A stretch of DNA of 64,000 bases from Dugong dugon (lineage: Eukaryota; Chordata; Mammalia; Sirenia; Dugongidae). The notes beneath the pieces are model-generated. The model did not search any database. It was given only the letters and a program-made list of their open reading frames with translations, and was not told where the DNA came from. The stretch is from contig CM057471.1 in the NCBI GenBank assembly GCA_030035585.1, forward strand, positions 93,807,819 to 93,871,818, in the 5' to 3' direction. This document shows positions 55,393-64,000 of the stretch, in pieces; the stretch's first letter is position 1; every line of letters starts with the position of its first letter. The position numbers and the translations under genes were made by a program.

Positions 55393-55579
55393 ATTTGCCC
55401 AATGCAATGAGTCTTTTGATTTCTCGACTGCTGCTTTCGTGGGTGTTGATTGTGGATCCAAGTAAAATGAAATCCTTGACAACTTCAAACTTTTCTTCAT
55501 TTATCATAATGTTGCTTATTGGTCCAGTTGTGAGGATTTTTGTTTTTTTTTTATGTTGAGGTGTAACCCATACTGAAGA
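55393..55579 (-). mobile_element. RTE internal fragment, near-duplicate of 54099-54302
   Basis: Matches the internal part of the neighbouring RTE almost base for base but lacks both the 3' end and the 5' part; bounded by TA-rich DNA on both sides. Confidence 0.85.
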
Positions 55580-55605
55580 TATATATATATATATATATAT
55601 ATATG
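55579..55605. repeat. (TA)n microsatellite
   Basis: Uninterrupted AT dinucleotides directly at the end of the RTE fragment. Confidence 0.9.
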
Positions 55606-55677
55606 TCTTTATTTTCTAAATGTTTCTGGTCTGTGCTTTTTTTTTTTTTTTTCTTTAATATATCCTCTATCAGAATT

Positions 55678-55880
55678 GGAGTCCATGGGTACAGCAAATG
55701 GTTAATGAGCTCAGCTGCTAACCTGAAGTTTGGAGGTTCAAGTCCATACAGAGGTGCCTCCAAAGAAAGCCCTGGTGATCTACTTCCAAAAAGTCAACAT
55801 TGAAAACCCTGTAGAGTACATTTCTACTCTGATACACATAGGCTTGCCATGAGTCGTAACTGACTGGTCAACAAATGTTT
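55678..55880 (+). mobile_element. AfroSINE
   Basis: Forward copy from GGAGTCCATGGGTACAGCAA to AACTGACTGGTCAAC. Confidence 0.88.
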
Positions 55881-56036
55881 ATTTCTGTCATAGTTATGTG
55901 TATCATTACTCTGCTGAGTGGGAGAAGCTAGTCTGGCTTAATTTTTATGTACTCTCCTCATGTGTGGTGGTCCCTCTGGCTCTGATATTTGAATATAATC
56001 TTAAGGTAGTAATTTTTTTTTTTGCCTTCTGGTCTG

Positions 56037-56931
56037 TGTTGTGGCATATGGAATCACCTAAATTCCTGAGGGATAAGAATCAAGATCAGCAGAAAGCTGG
56101 TTCCTATGAGGTGGAGATCAGACATACCTCTACTCTCCAACTTCTTCACCATTTCTGACACTAGCTGTTCCCCCCCATGGCAGTCCATACTTCTTTGCTA
56201 GGTTAATTTGTTGCAATGGCCACACAGAACTCACAGATCATACTCAAAGTAATGTGGTTTACTTGGGAAGTAACAGGCTACAACTCAGGATCAGGATCTT
56301 CAAGCTCATTGGCAAGATTTGGAAGGCTCCGCTGAGGTGGGGAGCACATCCCTCCCTTCTTCAGTGTAGGGCAGCTTCCAACCAGGAGAGCGCTCAGCTG
56401 TTCTCTGTTGTGCTAGCAGGCCCCTCTTGGCCCTGTTAGCTGTGTAGGCCTCTCTGTCATCAGGCCTCCCTGCTGTCAGCCTCCCGCCGTCAGCCTCTCT
56501 ACTGCTAACTGGTCCAGCTCATAGCCAGTGTAGGAGCTTGCTCAGCTCTCTTAGCTGCCTTCTGGGCCTTTGCCACCTGCCACCAGGCCCCTTCTGGGCT
56601 CCTGGCCATCTTCATTGTTACATCCCTTGACCTGTATTTCAGTTGAGTTCTTTTAGGAGGTTCCCCTCACAGGAACCCTGGGTCCAAATTGGTCCACTCC
56701 AGGCTCTTTTTGGTCTTGAGATTCCCCTCATTGCCTCTCTTTAAAAACCTCTGTGGGTTGGCCACTTATATAAACAAACTCGTTGTCAGTTTTCACGAAC
56801 TGACTAATCCCCTTAGTGGAACACAAGTCACTCAATCCTACTGGCTGAGTTTTCAAGCCACTACTTGAATAGTAAATGAACCAATACCATGCAAGATTGT
56901 GGCCCTGCCAGTCATTTTGGGAGAGTCACAA
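56037..56931 (+). repeat. 0.9-kb LTR-like repeat, copy 2
   Basis: Begins TGTTGTGGCATATGGAATCA and is co-linear with 42962-43868. Internally a CAGGCCTCYCTGCTGTCAGC-type unit is repeated several times near 56440-56510. TATA-like CTTATATAAAC lies near 56765. Confidence 0.7.
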
Positions 56932-57909
56932 GTGCATGAGATGTCAGTCAATTCAGGTCTTGTACAAAAGTAACATTTTCTGGTGACAGATCCTAGCTTC
57001 TTCCCTGGGCAAAAGTAACTTACCCTCTGGAGTAGAAAGCAACCTGGGAAGTCTCCCAAGTAGGTTTACCAAAGAATTAGGGCAAAGGTAGCAAGTCCTC
57101 AGACCTCACTGATTGTTCAGAGATTTGCTCTCAGAAGTTGACATGAGAATATCTATTCTGCTCTTATGGTTTGGGAAAAAGAAAAGGCTTAAGATGAAGT
57201 GTCATAGGGGAGACTGCACCCCAAGAACCACAGACTACTCTCTAGCTTGTCTTTTAACCTGAAAGTTTGTTTTACTCTTCTCCCAAATTGCTGTTCAAAT
57301 TCATGGTCATACAACTCCTATCACTTTTCCATTTAAAAAATCTTTTTGTTTCTTGATTTCTGCCTGGGTTGCATAGTCTTTTTTCACTTGTAAAATGGAA
57401 CTAATTTATCATGCTAATCTTCCTTGAATGGAAGTTTTTGGAGGCTGACAAAGGAAAACCTTTACTTGGTGGGAGCAGTTAGAATGTCTTGGTGACTTAA
57501 TAAGTGGTTTTATTTTTTTTCCTAAGAGAGTATATACATTCTTGTTTTGTTACAATTTAGGTAGTACCTGACTGCCATATTTAGTTGTAAGGAAGAAATG
57601 GGAAGAGATTATTTATCATGGGTGTTCAGGCTGCTTCTCTTTGACTGTTAGTCTCATATCAGGTTCTAAAATGGAAAGTAACCACTGTCTCCAGAGTGAA
57701 GTTGTAATGGTGGAATTTATCTAGGACCCATATTATTTCCTTGGAATTATTTCCTGTAACAAGTTCATTGTTCAACTTACAAGTATTTGGGGTGTTCTAA
57801 ATTATAATTGCTTTTGTCAGAGTAATTATAAAAAAAGAAAAGTGAATTTTAACTTTTAAGACTTTCATCTGTATGTTTTATGAAAACAAACTACATGGAT
57901 GCACTAAAA
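56932..57909. other. RASEF intron 1, no feature seen
   Basis: AT-rich, non-repetitive by eye; no exon-like segment with splice sites recognised. Confidence 0.4.
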
Positions 57910-58118
57910 ACAAAAAACCAATTGCCATTGAGTTAAATCCAACACATGGCATTCCCATGAGTTTCAAAGTAGACCTGTGCTCCATAGGGTTTTCAGTGGT
58001 TGATTATTTGGAAGTAGATCACCAGGCTTTTTGTGCAAGGAGCCTCTGGGGAAATTTGAACTGCCAACCTTTTGGTTAGTAGCTGAGGGCTTAACCATTT
58101 GTGCTACCCAGGAACACC
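57910..58118 (-). mobile_element. AfroSINE
   Basis: Reverse copy from AAAAAACCAATTGCCATTGA to GTGCTACCCAGGAACACC. Confidence 0.88.
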
Positions 58119-58144
58119 AAACAGATGCACTAGGCTCAAATATA

Positions 58145-58255
58145 TTTCTTTAATTCTTTATTGAATTCATTCAGTATTGATGTGCCTGACAGAGTGCTAG
58201 GCATTGTAAGACTCATGGACCCGATCCTGACCTTCAAGGAGCTTATTGTTCCACT
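58145..58255 (+). repeat. L2-like 3' fragment
   Basis: TGACAGAGTGCTAGGCATTG and GACCTTCAAGGAGCTTATTG fit the L2 3' region. Confidence 0.55.
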
Positions 58256-58353
58256 TTTTTAAAGATCCAGGAGTTTCTGACAACTCAAGGATCTGGAATG
58301 CAGTATAATGAATGGAAAAATCACTCCTGGCAGGCCAGAAAACCAATACACCA

Positions 58354-61300
58354 GATAGGTCTTTTACATCCCTGGTTAGATTTATTCCTAAGTATTTTGG
58401 TTTTTTAGGGGCTATTGTAAGTGGTATTATTTTCCAGATTTCCTTTTCATAGTTCTTTTTATTGTTGTATAGGAATCCAGCTGATTTTTGTATGTTTATC
58501 TTGTATCTTGCTACACTGCTGAATCTTTCTGTTAGTTGCAGTAGTTTTCTCCTGGAGTCTTTTGGGTTTTCTATGTATAGTATCATATCATCCACAAACA
58601 GGGACAGTTTTACTGCTTCCTTACCAATCTGGATGCCCTCTATTTCTTTTTCTTGCCTTATTGCTCTAGCTAGGACTTCTAGCATGATGGTAAATAGAAA
58701 TGGTGATAATGGGCATCTTGTCTTGTTCCTATTCTCAAGGGCAATGTTTTCCGCCTCCCTCCATTAAGAATGCTGTTGGCTGTTGGTTTTGCATAGATGC
58801 TCTTTATTACGTTGAGGAATTTCCCTTCTATACCTATTTTCTTGAGAATTTTTATCAGAAATGGGTGTTGAACTTTGTCAAATATCTTTTTTGCATTGAT
58901 TGAGATGATCATGTGATTCTTTTATTTATGTGGTGTATAACATTGATTGATTTTCTCATGTTGAACCATTCTTGCATACCTGGTATGAATCCCACTTGGT
59001 TGTGGTGTATTTTTTTTTTTTTTTTTTTTGATATGATGCTGAATTCTATTGGCTAGAATTTTGTTGAGAATTTTTGCATCTACGTTCATAAGAGATATTG
59101 TTCTGTAATTTTCTTTTTTTGTGGTGTCTTTGCCTGGTTTTGGTATCAGGGTTATGCTGGCTTCATGAAATGGATTCGGAAGTATCATTTCCTTTTCTGT
59201 GTTCTGAAATAGTTTGAGTAGTACTGGTATAACGTCTTCTCTGAATGTTTGGTAGAATTCTCCAGCGAAGCCATCTCGGCCGGGGCTTTTTTGTTGTTGT
59301 TGTTATTGGGAGTTTCTTTAATTACCTTTTCAATCTCTTCTCTTATTATGGGTCTGTTCAGAGTTTCAACTTCAGTTTGTGTTATTTTGAGTAGGTAGTG
59401 TGTTTCTGGAAATTTGTCCATTTCCTCTAGGTTTTCAAATTTGTTGGAGTATAGGTTTTCATAGTACTCTGTTATGATCCTTTTTATTTCAGTTGGGTCT
59501 GTTGTAATGTCCCCCATTTCATTTCTTATTTGGGTTATTTGTGCCCTCTCCTGTTTTTCTTTTGTCAGTTTGGTCAATGGTTTGTCAATTTTGTTGATCC
59601 TTTCCAAGAACCAATTTTTAGTTTTGTTGATTCTTTCTGTTGTTTTTCTGTTCTCTATTTTATTTGTTTTTGCTTTGATCTTTATTATTTCCTTTCTTCT
59701 GGTGGCTCTGGGCTTCTTCTGCTGTTCTCTTTCTATTTGTTCAAGTTGTGAAGCTAATGTTTTGATTTTGTCCCTTTTTTTTTTTTTTTTTTTTTGATGT
59801 GTGCCATCTATTTCCATAAATTGACCTCTGAGCACTGCCTTTGCTATGTCCCAAAGGATTTGGTATATATGTTTTCACTGTCATTTGATTCAAGGAATTT
59901 TTTGATTCCATCTTTGATTTTCTCTACTACCCAGTGGTTTTTAAACAGGGTGTTATTCAGTTTCCGTGTATTTGATTTTTTTTTTTTCCTTGTTCTTCCT
60001 ATTATTACTTTCTACTTTGATGGCATTGTGGTCAGAAGATACTTTGTATTAGCTCAGTGTTTTGGATTTAGTTGAAGCTTGCTTTGTGGCCTAAAATGTG
60101 GTCTTTTCTGGAGAATGTGTGTTGGAAAAGAATGTGTACTTTTCTGCTATTGTGTGGAGTGTTCTATATATGTTTGTGAGGTCAAGTTGACTTTTAGTGC
60201 CCTTTAGCTCTTCTGTATCTTTGTTGAGTTTCTTTCTAGATGTTCTGTCCTTTACCGAGAGTGATGTGTTGAAGTCTCCTACTGTTATTGTGGAACTGTC
60301 AATTTTTTCTTTTCATTGCTGTTAGAGTTTGTTTTATTTATTTTGGTGCACTGTCATTGGGTACGTAGATATTTATTATGGTTATGTCTTCATGGTGGAT
60401 TGTCACTTTAATCAATATGTAATGTCGTTCTTTGTCTTTTACGGTGGATTTTGTTTTAAAGTCTGTTTTATCTGAGATTAGTATTACCGCTCAAGCTCTT
60501 TTTTGGTAGCTGTTTGCTTGATATATTTTCTTCCATCCTTTGATTTTTAATAAATTTATGTCTTTGTTTCTAAGGTGTCTCTTAAAGAAGGCATATTCAT
60601 AGGTCCTGTTTTGTTTTTGCTTTTTAATCCATTCTGCCACTCTCTGTCTCTTTATGGGTGCATTTAAGCTATTTATGTTCAGAGTAATTATTGATAGGTG
60701 TTACTTTACTACTGTCATTTTATAGTGCTTTTTTTGCAGTGCTTACATTTTCTTGTTCCTCTTACTGTCCTGTGCCAAATTCCTTTTGTGTGTGGATTTT
60801 TTTTTTTTTTCCATTTCTTTTGTGTTTGTAGATATTGTGTTTACTGGTAATTTGTATTTTTTATTTATTTATTTTGATGAGTAGGTTTGTTAACTTTCTT
60901 TGAAGTTACCTTGAAATTTAGCCCTATCTTCCAAAGTTTAAACCAGTCTTTTATTACTTGATAACACCTTGACTTCCTCTCCATTTGAAAGTTCTATACT
61001 TACACTGTTTAGTCCCTTTTATTCTGATATTGCTGTGATTTACAGATTGATGTCTCTGGTTCCCTGTTGTAAATTTTTTAGTTTTGTTTTAACCATGAGA
61101 ATTCATTACCTATGTTGATATCTGGCTGATGCTGTCTTATGTGCTTGATTAAAGCTGTTGTCTGATGTTGTTGGTTCTCTAACCAAAGGACTCTGTCTAA
61201 TAATTCTTGTAGGTTTGGTTTGATTTTTACATATTCTTTTAATTTCTGTTTATCTGGCAATGTCCTAATTTCACCATTATATTTGATTGAGAGTTTTACA

Positions 61301-62640
61301 GGATGTATTATTCTTGGTTAGCAGGTTTTTTTTTTTTTTTTTTTTTTTCCTTTCAAGATTTTAAATATGTCAACCCATTGCCTTCTTGCCTGCATGGCTT
61401 CTGCTGAATGATCAGTTTAGTCTTTTGTTTCCCCTTTATGTGTACTTTTCATTTTTCTCAAGCTGCTCTCAGGATTCTTTCTTTGGCTGGTTTTAGTGAA
61501 TGTGATTATATGTCTTTTTGTTTTTCTCATGGGGTCTGTCCTCAATAGGGTTCGTTGAACTTCGTGAATCCTCTGCTTTTCATCTTTCATGATATTAGGG
61601 AAGTTTTCTGTCAGCAAATCTTCAATGATCCTCTCTGTGTTTTTTCCTTCTGTTCTGGAACTCCGATCACATGAAAATTTTTGCTTTTGATTGTATCCCA
61701 CATTGTTCTCAGGTTTTCTTCATTTTCCTTTATTGTTTTCTCTGATTTTTCCTTGAACAAAGTGGTATCCAAGGATTTGTCTTCAGTTTCTCTGATCCCA
61801 TCTTCCATTGTTTCAAACCTGCTCCTGTAACCTTCTATGACACAGTCTGTTTCTGAAATCTTGTTGTTTATCTTTTGGATTTCTAATTGTTGTTTTTGTA
61901 TGATTTCTAGTTGTTTGTTTAGTTTGACATTTTGTTCCTGTATGGTTTTCTTGAATTCTTCCATTGTTTTGTCTGTCTTTTCCATGAATGTGTCTGTATT
62001 CTTACCATGATTATGTCTATTTTTTCCTTATTTTGGTATGCATTTCCTTCATCTCTTGGAGAACCTAAATATTCGAGTTCTGAGTTCCCTATCAGGTAGT
62101 TCTAGTGCCTTTTCTTCTAGCAGAAGGTCATCTGGTCTTCTTTTTTGTCGCTTTCTGCAGCCATCCTCTCCTGTTTTTTTTTTTTTTTTTCACTATGTTT
62201 TGATATTGTCTGCTGACTCTGGGACATTCAGGAATTATTTTCTTCATTTATTGATTGTAGATTTGATTCTTTGTCCTGCTTTTTTGTTTTATTTGGTTAT
62301 GTCTGGGCAGGTGGGTTAGGTTTGTTTTGTTGCTTGCCTGTGGGCAGGATAATTCTCACCACCTTGTTCAGGTAGGCAGGGTTGGTCACTCAGCTATGGT
62401 GCAACAGGGCAGGTCCAGTGGGGGTGGAAGGGCAGTGATGGGTAGTTTGAGGCACGAACTTGAGGCAATGGGGCGGGGCTAGAGGGCAGTGCAGAGTGGG
62501 GTTGAGGGGACAACGTTGGTACCGCTGGGGTTGTGGCACTCGGCGCCCAGTGCAGATAGGCAGGAGGGAAAGGAGAGGATGTGATATGCAGAGCTAAGTG
62601 GGTGGATGAAAGAAGAGAAAACAGAGAGATTAACAAAGGC
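58354..62640 (-). mobile_element. L1 LINE lacking both ends
   Basis: Minus-strand L1 homologous to the copy at 31497. ORF2 RT is at 58354-58912 (FVDDMILY, with Val in place of the usual Ala). Upstream ORF2 pieces lie at 58922-59835, and EN-coding sequence to about 60710 is heavily broken. ORF1 remnants follow at 61078-61985 (NFPNIMKDEK, KNFHVIGVPE). A short 5' UTR piece ends in an A run at 62641. ORF2 stops near LTRDVKDL, even further from its 3' end than in the first copy. Confidence 0.85.
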
Positions 62641-62667
62641 AAAAAAAAAAAAAAAACTTTTTTAAAT

Positions 62668-64000
62668 GGAGTAAGGGGAGGAGCCAACATGGCACTACAG
62701 ACGGAAGCACCATGCCATCCCTCCACAGCAAAGACCTGAAAAACTTAGTAAAACAGAGACAAACGTCAATGCTGAAACCCTAAGCACCAAAGGAAGGGAT
62801 CAGAAACTGACAGAGAGCAAAGGGAGATACCAGTGGAGGACCCCTAACAGCTAACACAGCACGGATTCACCATCTTGGGCCTCTGTCGGAGATTAGCAGA
62901 CAGGGAGTACAGGAAAGCAGCTTCACAGAGCTCTCAGCAGGAGACAGAGCACCCGGTAACCACCAATGTATGCTTTCCCACCCCTGACTATTACTGGCCT
63001 GCCCCATTGAGCATCCACCACTTCCTGCCGGCCAAAGTCTCATAGCTGGTAGGCACCAGCTCTGGCTCTGTACCACTTGGATTCACCCTGTCCACACTGG
63101 CCGCCTCTCTCAGTGCCATTTCTTTGTTGCTGGTGTTGTTTTTCTCTGCTTCTTCTGGTTTCTTCCTTACATCTCACCTCCTCCCCATCCTTTCTGTTGA
63201 ACACCTGGTTCCGTGTGACATCTTTGCTTCTCCTTGAAAGGCTGTGAAGTGCTGCTTAGCTTGGGAACTGCTTCCCTGATCCACACCACCAAGCTGGTAG
63301 GATCACCAGGGCCTTTTTGTTTGCTTGTTTGTTTTGACTTGTTTTGTTTTATTTGTTTTCTTTTTCTTTTCAGGGATTGGGAGCCCCTTCTAGCCAGGCT
63401 GTACTGCGTGGCTTGGGTGCCAATTCCCTGATTCACGTAGCCACACTGGTGGGATCCCTGGGGGAATTTCTTTTTTCTTTTTCTTCACTTCTCAGTTTCT
63501 GGTCTCTCCATATGTACCTTCCTTTCCTGTCCCCTGAATTCCTGGCACTGTGTGACATTTCTACCCCTTCTACCAGGATGTACTGCCCACTTCCTTGGTC
63601 TGCACACCTGTACTGAGGGGCTTTTCTTTTTTAAAAAAAAAATGTTTATTCATTTATTCTCTTTTCCTTTTCTCCATTTCTCATCTCTCCACTCCAGCGG
63701 CAACGCCTAAGCATTCTTTGTTAGTTTGATTTTGGCTGCTGTTTTTCTCTCCTCTCTATCTTCTTTCCCATACCCATCTTTGCTCCACACATCACAATGT
63801 CCCCCCTCCTTCCTGCCTGCACCGTGCATGGAACATCACACCCCCAAGCAGCACAGACACAGCCTACTGGAACCTGCTCTGCACTGACTCCTGGCCCGCC
63901 TAATATGTGCCACAAACAACCCATCGCAACCCCTTCCCTTCAGCTGGACCTGCCCTGCAGCACCATAGCTGAGTGACTGGCCCTGCCCATTGGACAAGGA
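62668..64000 (+). mobile_element. L1 5' UTR, forward strand, complete 5' start, runs off the window
   Basis: Starts GGGGAGGAGCCAACATGGCA, the typical L1 5' terminus. From there to 64000 it is homologous to the reverse complement of 37726-36020 (GTCCCTCCACAGCAAAGATC/AGACCTG region, then GGTGGGATCCCTGGG, then TGAGTGACTGGCCCTGCC). Hence it is a separate L1 in the opposite orientation to the one on its left. ORF1 would begin just outside the window. Confidence 0.8.

Larger units (their letters stand above)
46622..64000 (+). other. RASEF: RASEF intron 1 (5' part)
   Basis: Everything from the exon 1 donor to the window end is intronic on this reading, because no sequence resembling the next RASEF exon was seen. 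About half is recognisable transposon DNA, annotated separately. The stretches 46700-47150, 47310-48560, 48680-49190, 50220-51540 and 56940-57900 show no ORF of substance, only scattered A/T runs and short microsatellites; enhancers could be there but cannot be recognised by eye. Confidence 0.7.

Overview
The window is nuclear DNA of a placental mammal, almost certainly an afrothere and most likely an elephant or close relative. About thirty full or partial copies of the tRNA-derived AfroSINE family (conserved core near GGTTCGAATCC, tail TTTGGTTTGG) are scattered from end to end. They occur with several pieces of the RTE-type LINE whose 3' end the SINE shares, plus L1, ERVL, MIR, L2, MER5, MER20 and Tigger-type fossils. 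The order is firm; the species is inference.

Left part (1-31 kb). Four separated exons on the + strand encode leucine-rich repeats of the cysteine-containing, F-box/FBXL-like type: 1115-1192, 15730-15919, 17481-17622 and 26442 onward. The first three join in frame and keep the repeat register. The fourth is clearly LRR-coding but does not follow the third in phase, and an in-frame TAA stands where a leucine would fit. The window therefore holds the 3' part of an LRR gene, damaged or alternatively terminated, that I cannot name. An ERVL provirus at 19768-24490 (5' LTR, Leu-type primer site, broken gag and pol, no 3' LTR) sits in its last intron.

Middle (31-45 kb). A long minus-strand L1 (about 31500-37726) has nearly its whole 5' end, including a tandemly duplicated 5' UTR block, but lacks the 3' end of ORF2. 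RTE, nested AfroSINEs, an older L1 3' end, MER20, an MLT1-like LTR and a 0.9 kb LTR-like repeat follow.

Right part (45.6-64 kb). A CpG-rich promoter leads into the first coding exon of RASEF (RAB45) at 46191-46621 on the + strand: 143 complete codons with two canonical EF-hand loops and a GT donor. The rest of the window is RASEF intron 1. It contains nested elements: a retroposon with a 16-bp target duplication inside a Tigger-like element, an RTE inside an AfroSINE, a second 0.9 kb LTR-like copy, and two L1s meeting head to head, with the rightmost leaving the window in its 5' UTR.

The LRR gene and RASEF lie in tandem on the same strand, about 19.5 kb apart. No tRNA, rRNA or CRISPR feature was seen. 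Boundaries of repeats are estimates by eye.
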